A stretch of DNA of 21,688 nt from NCBI GenBank assembly GCA_964613745.1, contig CAZTJA010000050.1:1-21688 (forward strand), given 5' to 3'. Each line of letters begins with the position of its first letter. Within the stretch, counting starts at the first letter, position 1. Made by a program: the position numbers and the translations under genes. Under the pieces are notes generated by a model. That model was not told the DNA's origin and ran no database searches. It saw only the letters and a list, made by a program, of their open reading frames with translations. Shown here piece after piece: positions 1 to 7,123 of the stretch. This DNA comes from CAZTJA01 sp964613745. Lineage in GTDB: Bacteria > Desulfobacterota > Desulfomonilia > Desulfomonilales > Desulfomonilaceae.

Positions 1-16
1 CGGGAAAATCGCGCAA

Positions 17-1054
17 ATGAGGCCATGTCCAGCTTGCGGAAGTCCGCAGTTCCCCACCGCTGATGAGTGTAGTGACTGTGGGGTCATATTCGCCAAGTAT
101 GTCGACAAACAAAAAGGGCTGGAGACGGTTCAAGGAGGACAGGAGGCATTCGACGAAGGATTCCAGACGGATTATGTTTCTCGGCCGAATACCTATGTTG
201 CAAGTTCCTCAGCGGCGAACATGAGCAACGTTCAAACATGGCCCGAGAACGACTTCTCAGATGAAGACGAAGTGGAAGAACGCCCTGAAGTCAGAGAGTT
301 TGATTCGATCCAATGGAAAATGTTGGCCATAGGCGCAGGCGTAGGTTTTATCTGCGTAATGTTCACTTTGCCCAATTTCTTTTTGAGCGTTTTTAAGACT
401 CTGGTCCATGAACTGGGGCATGCAGTCTTTGGGTGGCTCTATGGTTATCCATCATTTCCGGCTTTCGATTTCATGTACGGCGGCGGCATGACCATTAATT
501 TTCAGCAAAACAAGCTCGTCGTTTTGCTGATTATGCTCTGTTTAGCGGGACTGCTCTTTTTATTGCGGAAGAACGCTACTGCGTTGATAGTGTTCGGGAT
601 AATTTCAGTTTTACATCTATTCCTCACATTCACGAACATTCATTCACTCATAATTATCTTCATGGGACACGGCATGGAACTCCTGATTGCGGGATTGTTC
701 ATATATCGAGCACTTAGCGGGAGGTCTATTGTACATGGAGTAGAAAGGCCTCTGTATGCAATTCTCGGCTTCTTTCTCGTGTTCTCTGATGTTGGGTTTG
801 CTTATCGCTTGCTAACGAGCCACGACGAGCGGGAAGAGTATTTTTCGGCAAAGGGCGGCGATGTTGACATGGATTTTCTGCGAATAGCGAGGGACCATTT
901 TCATACGGATAACATCGGTGGCCCGGTGTTTTTCTTCCTGGTCCTTTCTCTCGTCGTTCCGGTAGTGGCCTTACTGGCCTACAGATATGAGCAGTATATA
1001 CATTTCTTCCTCGCTAGACTGCTCACCCGCGACCCGGAAACGAAATCCGCATAA
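17..1054 (+). CDS. Zinc-ribbon M50-like membrane metallopeptidase
   Basis: Predicted 345-residue polytopic membrane protein. The first 25 residues form a rubredoxin-like zinc ribbon: Cys4-x2-Cys7 and Cys18-x2-Cys21. An acidic, probably disordered linker (about 35-95) follows. Hydrophobic segments lie at about 102-126, 166-183, 187-207, 210-230, 244-264 and 302-323. HELGH at 131-135 is the HExxH zinc-protease signature, sitting at the start of the membrane region as in the M50/site-2 protease superfamily. His218 and Glu221 in a later helix could supply further ligands, but I cannot assign the third zinc ligand. The frame is open to the left window edge; the ATG at 17 is chosen because the zinc ribbon begins directly after it. 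The substrate is unknown. A small TM2-like gene follows 91 bases downstream on the same strand. Family assignment is by motif; intramembrane proteolysis is inferred. Confidence 0.75.
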   Translation: MRPCPACGSPQFPTADECSDCGVIFAKYVDKQKGLETVQGGQEAFDEGFQTDYVSRPNTYVASSSAANMSNVQTWPENDFSDEDEVEERPEVREFDSIQWKMLAIGAGVGFICVMFTLPNFFLSVFKTLVHELGHAVFGWLYGYPSFPAFDFMYGGGMTINFQQNKLVVLLIMLCLAGLLFLLRKNATALIVFGIISVLHLFLTFTNIHSLIIIFMGHGMELLIAGLFIYRALSGRSIVHGVERPLYAILGFFLVFSDVGFAYRLLTSHDEREEYFSAKGGDVDMDFLRIARDHFHTDNIGGPVFFFLVLSLVVPVVALLAYRYEQYIHFFLARLLTRDPETKSA

Positions 1055-1145
1055 TTTTTTTTGAAATCTCTCACATGCAACCCTCATAATGGATAAGTGT
1101 CAGACTGAATTTGATAGGATTGTCACAACTTTTGAGGTATATAAA

Positions 1146-1355
1146 ATGACACATGCTGGAACCGCTGCCGTATTGAGTTTAGTGGTGCCGGGAGTAGGTC
1201 AAATCTACAATGGTGATTTCTTGCGTGGAATATTCTGGCTCATCATCACACCCGGATTTTGGATTGGGACCGGAGGCCTCCTTGGCTGGGTTTGCCACGT
1301 AATTGCTTCATACACGGCTTACAACAGAGGCTTGGCGTATCAAAGGGCCCAGTAG
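1146..1355 (+). CDS. TM2-like small membrane protein
   Basis: A 69-residue protein from the ATG at 1146, which has GAGG at 1134-1137 with 8-base spacing; an in-frame ATG at 1089 adds 19 residues but lacks a convincing ribosome site. The sequence has the TM2-type layout: a hydrophobic first helix running into PGVGQIYNGD with a following Arg-Gly turn, then a second long hydrophobic segment and a short polar tail. TM2-type proteins are small two-helix membrane proteins of mostly unknown role, and the G-x-G-Q-x-Y-x-G turn motif is what identifies this one. It lies 91 bases after the metallopeptidase gene and may be cotranscribed with it; no terminator is visible between them. Confidence 0.65.
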   Translation: MTHAGTAAVLSLVVPGVGQIYNGDFLRGIFWLIITPGFWIGTGGLLGWVCHVIASYTAYNRGLAYQRAQ

Positions 1356-1463
1356 CACGTCCGAGTATGTTGGGCTTATGAGTTGCGATCACAATGCGCA
1401 ATGGGTTTTTGGATGTATCAACCGCCGTCTGAATAGCAATGTTTGTTTGTTCTTGGGGGTTGT

Positions 1464-1931
1464 ATGTATCAACTCATGGTTAGTCCGGCAGGTTTTCGAT
1501 GCTGGATTAACTGGTCATCCGTAACGGCATGCTCGTCGGAAGAAAATAGGGCCGTCTGGGAGTGTCTGTGCTATCAGTTCATCCCGTCTCCCAGTGTAAC
1601 GGTGTCTCAGGACATACCTTTAGACGAATCTCCAATTTATGACTGGTGCCCATCAATGAAGGTATGGATTCCTACTTTCAAGGAGTCCATGGATTATCTT
1701 GAATACCCACGTTGCGAATATGACAGCATGGGACCGTTCGCGGTGAAGATTGCAAGAACTGGAGTCCGGGTATATGCAATTGGGCCTTTGTCGGCGGGAG
1801 AGCGTGATACCGCTCTCAATGAGATAGGAGAGAATTGTCTAATCCTTTCGGAATTACCTCGCTTATTCGGAAGGCCGCGCTTTGAACAATACATCTGGGA
1901 TGCTGCATCTTCCCAATGGATAAGAGATTAA
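1464..1931 (+). CDS. Hypothetical protein, unrecognised
   Basis: Open frame of 155 codons from the ATG at 1464, preceded by a G-run at 1455-1459 only 4 bases upstream. A TTG at 1443 would give 162 codons. The product is soluble-looking, with no signal peptide or membrane helix. It has several Cys and Trp residues in its first half (for example CWINW and WECLCY) and a mixed alpha/beta pattern in the second half. I do not recognise a family. It converges on the methyltransferase gene, with 25 bases between the stops. The length and absence of a better competing frame support coding; the weak start leaves room for it to be a remnant of a longer gene. Confidence 0.5.
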   Translation: MYQLMVSPAGFRCWINWSSVTACSSEENRAVWECLCYQFIPSPSVTVSQDIPLDESPIYDWCPSMKVWIPTFKESMDYLEYPRCEYDSMGPFAVKIARTGVRVYAIGPLSAGERDTALNEIGENCLILSELPRLFGRPRFEQYIWDAASSQWIRD

Positions 1932-1956
1932 TGCACGAAAATTGACATTGGTACTC

Positions 1957-2933
1957 TCATTCCCCATTCGCTCCGTCCAAAAACATCCTGTAAACATCTT
2001 TTGCAATTTTGGCTGCCAACAGGGGGGGGACTGCATTCCCTATCTGCTTTGCTATTTCGGCTTTTGAACCGTGAAAAACAAAATCATCGGGGAATGATTG
2101 AATCCTGGCCGCTTCTCTATGAGTAATAGGCCGATGCTGTTCGGGGTGAAGGTACCTCCCTTTTTCCGGTTTGAAAAACTCTGTTCGTATCGTCACTGAA
2201 GGTTTGTCCCACCACAAGCGTCCAAAAAGATCCGAGCCGCCGTGCTTTTTCTTTTTCCAGCAGAGCGGAACAAGTTCCGGTGCGTTGCGTGCAAGATCAA
2301 ACCTGTTCATGCCCTCGGAAGGGATCGCTCTATAACGAGCCATGCTCTTTTCCGTGGGACACCGACCGAAATGAATATCCAACGGGGCAGGCCGGCTTCT
2401 TAATTCCGTTCCCTCCGGTGGAGGTAAATCGGCAATCGCATCCCGCAGGGTTGACCAATTTTCACACGAACGGCTACCTTTTTGGTTATTGCCGCCGTGA
2501 AGATTTGCGTCGGGCTTCCAATGCGTTTGTTGGGGAGGAAAATACGAATTTGGATCCGCGAATTTTGAGCCCAATACAAACGCCCGAACTCGTGTCTGCG
2601 GAACTCCGTAATCCGCGGCACAGATTTTGGCTGCAGCAACCCTGAATCCCAGCTCATCACATTTTTCGATCATTGACCCATATTCAATCGAATNNNNNNN
2701 NNNNNNNNNNNNNNNNNNNNNNNNNNNNNNNNNNNNNNNNNNNNNNNNNNNNNNNNNNNNNNNNNNNNNNNNNNNNNNNNNNNNNNNNNNNNNGCTGGGT
2801 TTATATCGTTTGCCCACACCGGCCGAAAAGGAAATCCCGAGAGTCTATCGAATCCCAAACTCATGCCGCCGCACCCAGAGAAAGCGTCTATGAACGTCAC
2901 CTCGCGTTCGTGACGACACTCATCCTTTGTCAT
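1957..2933 (-). CDS. DNA (cytosine-5) methyltransferase, interrupted by assembly gap
   Basis: C5-methyltransferase of the Dcm type in two readable pieces on either side of a 100-N block. The N-terminal piece (2933 to 2794) carries motif I (FIDAFSGCGGMSLGF, the SAM-binding loop) and the start of motif II (WANDIN). The C-terminal piece (2693 to 1957) carries motif VIII (VPQTRVR), a target-recognition stretch, motif IX (REAARIQSFPDDF) and motif X (GNAVPP). Motifs IV (the catalytic Pro-Cys) and VI (Glu-Asn-Val) fall in the missing part, so activity cannot be judged. The two pieces are in different frames across the 100 Ns, which is explained if the gap length is a placeholder. The ATG at 2933 overlaps the comF stop by 14 bases; an ATG at 2954 is an alternative. 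No restriction endonuclease or Vsr gene is visible nearby, so it looks like an orphan methyltransferase. Confidence 0.85.
2694..2793. other. Assembly gap (100 N)
   Basis: Exactly 100 undetermined bases inside the methyltransferase gene. The coding pieces on either side contribute two leftover bases each, so an intact gene needs a missing length of the form 3n+2; 100 does not fit. The round number and the frame mismatch both indicate a scaffolding placeholder. From the usual motif II to motif VIII distance in this family, the true missing length is probably nearer 270-330 bases (an estimate from the family layout, not from this sequence). Confidence 0.97.
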
Positions 2934-3729
2934 GACCGACCCCGTTGTGAGCATCGCTCAATAAGACTTCTTCATCCTGTGTTCCTCGCCATGCCAAAGC
3001 GAGAGCACACACACTTTCAGCTCCTGCTGAAATGAGAGTTCGTGATGCCTCTGAAATCGTAGTACCGGTCGTTGCCACATCGTCTACCAGCAACACTCGT
3101 TTGCCTCGGAAAGACTCTTTATCGCATCCGAAAGTTCCTCTTACGTTTTGAATCCGTTCTGATCTGGTGAGCCCAACCTGAGGTCGAGAATTGATCTTCT
3201 TCACAAAATGAGTTCGATCCACTGGGATACTGGTTGCAAAAGACAACTCATGGGCCAATAAAACCGTTTGGTTAAATCCTCTTTTGATGAGCCGTCTCCA
3301 ATGCACGGGTAGTGGGACAATGATATCGAATGACGTTCCTGAATAAGCTTTGTTAAAAGCGTGTGACAGTAGCCTCCCCAAGGCTTTGCCGATTTCCAAC
3401 TTGCCGGAAAACTTAAAACCGATAATTGCATCACGAATAATGCCTTCATACGAAAAAGCGAACACAGCCCTGGAGAAAACCGGTCGCTCAGCCACACAAT
3501 CGTAACAAACGCTGATAGATTGCCTTTGAAACAAGGGTTTACCGCAGAATCTGCACGTCGGTTCGGGTATGAAAGACAATTGTGAGTGACATTGCTTACA
3601 AATGCCGAACTCCAGGATTGGACCGGGGGTTCTGCAAAAGGCACATGCAGTGGGAAGAATGAATTCGATTAAGGAATCTCTTAGGGCACTAACATTACTT
3701 AGCGCGATGTTTCGAAAGGTTTGGTTCAA
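2920..3729 (-). CDS. comF: ComF family phosphoribosyltransferase-like protein
   Basis: A 269-residue ComF/GntX-type protein. The N-terminus has two double-Cys zinc-ribbon units (C29-x2-C32 with C44-x2-C47, then C59-x2-C62 with C75-x2-C78). The C-terminal half is a type I phosphoribosyltransferase fold, with RGFNQTVLLAHEL at 150-162 and the PRPP loop VLLVDDVATTGTT at 212-224. Members are needed for DNA uptake in naturally competent bacteria and otherwise have an uncertain role in DNA metabolism. The start is a TTG at 3729 with a strong GAGGAG site 5 bases upstream (3735-3740); no better ATG is available. The 3' end overlaps the methyltransferase start by 14 bases, implying one transcript and coupled translation. 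Confidence 0.9.
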   Translation of the reverse strand: MNQTFRNIALSNVSALRDSLIEFILPTACAFCRTPGPILEFGICKQCHSQLSFIPEPTCRFCGKPLFQRQSISVCYDCVAERPVFSRAVFAFSYEGIIRDAIIGFKFSGKLEIGKALGRLLSHAFNKAYSGTSFDIIVPLPVHWRRLIKRGFNQTVLLAHELSFATSIPVDRTHFVKKINSRPQVGLTRSERIQNVRGTFGCDKESFRGKRVLLVDDVATTGTTISEASRTLISAGAESVCALALAWRGTQDEEVLLSDAHNGVGHDKG

Positions 3730-3734
3730 GGCCG

Positions 3735-3740
3735 CTCCTC
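3735..3740 (-). promoter_or_regulatory. comF ribosome binding site (GAGGAG)
   Basis: GAGGAG on the minus strand, 5 bases before the TTG at 3729. It decides the comF start. It also argues against an ATG at 3741 on the plus strand as start of the divergent gene, because that ATG would be preceded by CTCCTC, the complement of a ribosome site. Confidence 0.7.
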
Positions 3741-3837
3741 ATGCAATCGGAACCGGAGTTCAGGGCGTTTCCGCAAAGTGAATTATCGAGGCACTCTCGC
3801 CCAAAACATTTCCTCACAAATTTGCAGCAAAAAACAT

Positions 3838-3865
3838 ATGACAAACGCGAGATGCTCAATATAAT
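3838..3865 (+). promoter_or_regulatory. Sigma-70-like promoter for the KaiC-like regulator
   Basis: ATGACA (3838-3843, one base off TTGACA), 16-base spacer, TATAAT (3860-3865, perfect -10). Transcription would begin near 3872-3873, at the ATG at 3873, predicting a leaderless or nearly leaderless mRNA. The position is exact; promoter activity is inferred. Confidence 0.5.
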
Positions 3866-3872
3866 ACGAGCT

Positions 3873-5177
3873 ATGTATCATTCAGCAAATCAAAAAGAAC
3901 GAATCACATCCGGGATACCGGAATTAGATCGAGCTTTAGGCGGCCTTTTCATAGGCGACAACGTAGTGTGGCACGATGATGCCGGCAGCTTGGCGGCGAT
4001 ATTTTGTCTCAATTTTATCCGAGCGGGTCGCGAACACAACAAGCACATTATATACGTCAGTTTTGATCGATCCCCGAGAAACCTGCTCGAAAAACTAGGA
4101 CCATTGGCGGAGTATCCGTATCTCACGATACTTGATTGCTTCACATGGGGCAAGGGAGCAGGTTCGGACGTCTTTTTGCGCTTCTATTATGACGCCCGAG
4201 AGTGGCCGTGCAGAATCATCAGAGTAGACGATCCCAAAAACGTAGATCAAGTCATGGATGCTCTTTACGGCGTGCACGCAGGTATGACGGACGACGTTCG
4301 TTTCGTGTTTGAGAGCATAACCGGAATGCAGGAGCTTTGGGGGGGCGAAGACGACATTCTCAAATTCTATGCTCACTCATGTCCCCGATTATACGAGCTG
4401 AACACAATCGCTTACTGGGTGCTTGAGAAGAATGCACATTCCCATCGGCTCAGAGCGCAAATCAATCAGATCGCCCAAGTTGCAATAGATCTTTCAGTTA
4501 AAAGAGGAACAACATCGTTAACCATACTTAAGGCTGAACAACGCCAGATGGCCACTCTTCACAAGGCGGTTACATACTGGACCAACGATTTGGGAGTATC
4601 GTTCCAGGATGACCGCAGAGCATCAGGGCCTCTGGAACTTGGGCTGCGCATCAAAGAAGCGAGAACAAAAAGAGGATTGTCGCAGACGGAATTGGCTAAG
4701 CTGATTGGAGTAACTCCCAGCACAATTTCTCAAATAGAAAGTAACTCAATTTACCCATCTCTTCCGGCCCTTTTCAAAATGGCGGAAGTTTTGTCGTGTG
4801 AAGTGGGTTATTTTTTTCATGGTCGCGGGGGAAAGACTAATCACGTATTTCCGTCCAGTAAAGCCATTGAAGTAAAGATCGGCAATATTCCCGACGGTTT
4901 GTTATCTGCAAGAATGCTTGTGCCGATGGATTTTGATCACAAGAGCGAGCCGTACCTTATTGAAGTTGCGCCGGATTCGATTATAAATTCCCATTTCTTC
5001 CTGCATAAAGGAGAGGAAATGGGGTATTTACTGAGCGGAAAGCTCCACATGACGGTAGGCGATGTCGTCCAGAAATTACGGCCGGGAGATTTAGTGTACA
5101 TAACAACGGATATCCCCACTCGATGGTTCAATCCTGGACCAAATTCCGCAAAACTTTTGTGGATGAAAATGAAATAA
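3873..5177 (+). CDS. KaiC/RecA-like domain + XRE helix-turn-helix + cupin fusion regulator
   Basis: About 434 residues from the ATG at 3873. The frame stays open to an ATG at 3741 (478 codons) with another at 3852, but neither has a ribosome site. Three domains are visible. Residues ~8-245 resemble a KaiC/RadA-type RecA fold: entry motif SGIPELDRALGGL at 13-25, a YVSFDRSP strand and a late-strand pattern ending in TILKAEQRQ. The Walker A position (residues 34-41) reads HDDAGSLA rather than GxxxxGK[ST], so ATP binding is probably lost. Residues ~257-312 are an XRE/Cro-type HTH (RGLSQTELAKLIGVTPSTIS). Residues ~355-434 are a cupin_2 barrel (KGEEMGYLLSGKL, LRPGDLVYI). XRE-cupin proteins are ligand-sensing transcription regulators; the fused KaiC-like part is unusual. 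It is divergent from comF and converges on the glutamate synthase-like gene. Ligand and targets are unknown. Confidence 0.8.
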   Translation: MYHSANQKERITSGIPELDRALGGLFIGDNVVWHDDAGSLAAIFCLNFIRAGREHNKHIIYVSFDRSPRNLLEKLGPLAEYPYLTILDCFTWGKGAGSDVFLRFYYDAREWPCRIIRVDDPKNVDQVMDALYGVHAGMTDDVRFVFESITGMQELWGGEDDILKFYAHSCPRLYELNTIAYWVLEKNAHSHRLRAQINQIAQVAIDLSVKRGTTSLTILKAEQRQMATLHKAVTYWTNDLGVSFQDDRRASGPLELGLRIKEARTKRGLSQTELAKLIGVTPSTISQIESNSIYPSLPALFKMAEVLSCEVGYFFHGRGGKTNHVFPSSKAIEVKIGNIPDGLLSARMLVPMDFDHKSEPYLIEVAPDSIINSHFFLHKGEEMGYLLSGKLHMTVGDVVQKLRPGDLVYITTDIPTRWFNPGPNSAKLLWMKMK

Positions 5178-5178
5178 A

Positions 5179-5206
5179 AAAACCGGCAGCAAAAACTACC
5201 GGTTTT
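5179..5206. terminator. Bidirectional intrinsic terminator
   Basis: Inverted repeat 5179-5189 and 5196-5206 (AAAACCGGCAG and CTACCGGTTTT) with a 6-base loop. It is an 11-bp stem with one imperfect pair, with A/T runs on both sides. It starts 2 bases after the regulator stop and lies 18 bases from the stop of the convergent glutamate synthase-like gene, so it can serve both. Confidence 0.85.
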
Positions 5207-5223
5207 CATAATCAGCGGAGAAA

Positions 5224-6828
5224 TTAAGCCTGGTTGGACTTTATATAAACTGAATAGTTGTTTCCGTTGAGAATTTTGTCGACTGTCTCTTTGTCGCTGT
5301 CCATGACAAAGGGGATTCCGGAAACTTCTGAGGCTTCCCGTGTCAATGAGACCAGATCGTCCCTCTCAATATGGTTCAGCGAGAACTTGCGAGCACCTGC
5401 CATGAGCTGCTGAAGTCCCTGTTTCAGTCTGTCCACATATGAGTAAACGCCTATGGCTCCTGCGGGGATATTCTTGAAATCATCGCCAAAGCGTTCTTTC
5501 AACTGAGCGCCCGTTGCGAACAGGTTCAAATAGCCGTCTTCTACACTCTTGCCTTCGGCAACAAGCTTGTCGGCCGTCAGTTTACCGTTCGTCTTGCCGA
5601 CCATGCCTGCGGTGAGGAGTGCTCTACCCAGACAAATAGCTTTGACGTAGGGTGCTCCAAGCGCAACTGCTTTGAAAATGTGATCTTCAAGAGAGAGACC
5701 GCCGGCAATGGCGATAGGAGGAACATATGCACCTTGGGCTCTCAATTTTTCACACATCTCGTATGCAAGGCACTCTAGATAAACAGTAGGAATGCCCCAC
5801 TCATTCATCATTCTCCAGGGGCTCATACCTGTGCCGCCGCCTGCACCATCGATGGTGAGCATGTCGATTTTGGAATTTGAGGCGAACTTTATGGCTCTTG
5901 CGAGGTCGGCAGGTCGATAAGCGCCCGTTTTCAGGGTAACATATTTTGCGCCAATGCTTCTCAGTCGCTCAACTTCTTTGTAAAAACCATCTTCGGTAAC
6001 CATGCCGAGTCTGGAATGTCGTTCGAATTCGGTGATTCCGCCTGAATCAAAGGCTTTTTTTGCGGCTGAAGTCGTAGGATCCGGAAGCACGATATATCCG
6101 CGTTCCTTCAATTGCATGGCCCTGTCGTAAGTCGGCAGCTGGACTTCACCGCCGATGTCCTTTGCGCCTTGTCCCCATTTCAGCTCAAAAATTTCAATTC
6201 CGAGCTTCTCGATTACGTATTCAGGAACTCCAAGCTTGGTGTCCTCGACGTTTGCCTGAATGATGATTCCACCCTTACCGGAATACCAACGTCTGAACGC
6301 ATTAATACGCCTCTCCATTTCAGGAGATTTGACGATTCGTCCGTTCTTGAGTTCGGCGTCCGGGTCCATGCCGCAGATATTTTCGCCGGCCACGACGATG
6401 ATTCCGGAAATGGCGGCTCCGACCGCTACTTCTTCCCAGTTCACCTGTGCCACTTTGGTGGATCCTACTGCACCGGTGAAAACAGGAAAATCCATTTCCA
6501 GGCTGGAATCGGCACCAACCTTGGTGGTGCAATCAACCGCGGGGAAAACCGCTACATCGGAGTCTGCGGCTACGCCGACCGCTCCTACACAGGTTCCCTG
6601 AATGTTGAAGTGAGAATAATCGATGGGGTAGTCTTTGTCCGCGCCGGCAGTGATTTTGCCGAAGGGCTGCGGATAAATTACTTCTCGACCTCTCATTGCT
6701 GATCGGCCAATTTCACAAGGGCCAGGGCAACCGTCCAAACAGGTGACACAAATACCCGAAATAGGGGCAGGTTCTACTCTGTTCTTGGTTTTGGTCGCGG
6801 CACTCCTGTTCGGCTTACTGAACGACAT
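5224..6828 (-). CDS. FMN-binding glutamate synthase family protein (GltB central-domain type)
   Basis: A 534-residue protein matching the stand-alone synthase domain of glutamate synthase: a TIM barrel binding FMN and, in classical enzymes, an Fe-S cluster, that turns 2-oxoglutarate and ammonia into glutamate. Visible features are a Gly-rich FMN/phosphate motif (DGAGGGTGMSP), the barrel end IAGGLSLEDHIFKAVALGA, and an N-terminal cluster C27-x2-C30-x3-C34-x3-C38 that could hold a metal or Fe-S centre. Neither the class II amidotransferase nor the small NADPH subunit is fused or adjacent, so electrons and ammonia must come from partners elsewhere. The ATG at 6828 has GGAGG at 6835-6839. A good promoter lies at 6931-6960. 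It is monocistronic and ends at the bidirectional terminator. Whether it truly makes glutamate or acts on another substrate cannot be told from sequence. Confidence 0.88.
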   Translation of the reverse strand: MSFSKPNRSAATKTKNRVEPAPISGICVTCLDGCPGPCEIGRSAMRGREVIYPQPFGKITAGADKDYPIDYSHFNIQGTCVGAVGVAADSDVAVFPAVDCTTKVGADSSLEMDFPVFTGAVGSTKVAQVNWEEVAVGAAISGIIVVAGENICGMDPDAELKNGRIVKSPEMERRINAFRRWYSGKGGIIIQANVEDTKLGVPEYVIEKLGIEIFELKWGQGAKDIGGEVQLPTYDRAMQLKERGYIVLPDPTTSAAKKAFDSGGITEFERHSRLGMVTEDGFYKEVERLRSIGAKYVTLKTGAYRPADLARAIKFASNSKIDMLTIDGAGGGTGMSPWRMMNEWGIPTVYLECLAYEMCEKLRAQGAYVPPIAIAGGLSLEDHIFKAVALGAPYVKAICLGRALLTAGMVGKTNGKLTADKLVAEGKSVEDGYLNLFATGAQLKERFGDDFKNIPAGAIGVYSYVDRLKQGLQQLMAGARKFSLNHIERDDLVSLTREASEVSGIPFVMDSDKETVDKILNGNNYSVYIKSNQA

Positions 6829-6930
6829 TTTGTTCCTCCGATGATTGTGATTACCCAGAGAAGAATGAGGGCTATAAAGTCCCCAATGACTGAAAGATCG
6901 GGCAATGAGGACTGATAGGCAAACCTGTTA

Positions 6931-6960
6931 ATTATTAGTTGAACTGAATGGGTATGTCAA
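6931..6960 (-). promoter_or_regulatory. Promoter of the glutamate synthase-like gene
   Basis: On the minus strand: TTGACA (6955-6960, perfect -35), 18-base spacer, AATAAT (6931-6936, one base off consensus). Transcription would start near 6924 and give a 5' leader of about 95 bases. The leader, read by eye, shows no riboswitch I recognise. Confidence 0.5.
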
Positions 6961-7123
6961 GAAATAAGTTAAAGAATAAAGAAAATAACGGTGTGGTTGG
7001 TCTCGGCAGCTGAAAGACCCCTAAACATCTTATCGGGACGATTACGGGTGTGAATTCGTAAGTCATGCTAAAAAGTTTATCAACCTGATCGTATGAATTC
7101 CAATGCAACCTGGAACCTAATAG

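Noticed and set aside
1413..1473. Repeated ATGTATCAAC (1413 and 1464), the first opening a 7-codon frame, considered as a leader peptide
   Set aside because: A single 10-base match with no ribosome site at the first copy; chance or a small local duplication is enough to explain it.
1957..3729. Restriction-modification or other defence island around the methyltransferase
   Set aside because: The neighbours are comF, an unrecognised small protein and a regulator. No endonuclease, helicase, integrase or repeat is visible.
6112..6702. 196-codon plus-strand frame inside the glutamate synthase-like gene
   Set aside because: It is antisense to a well-conserved enzyme with clear motifs. It has no homology-like features or ribosome site.
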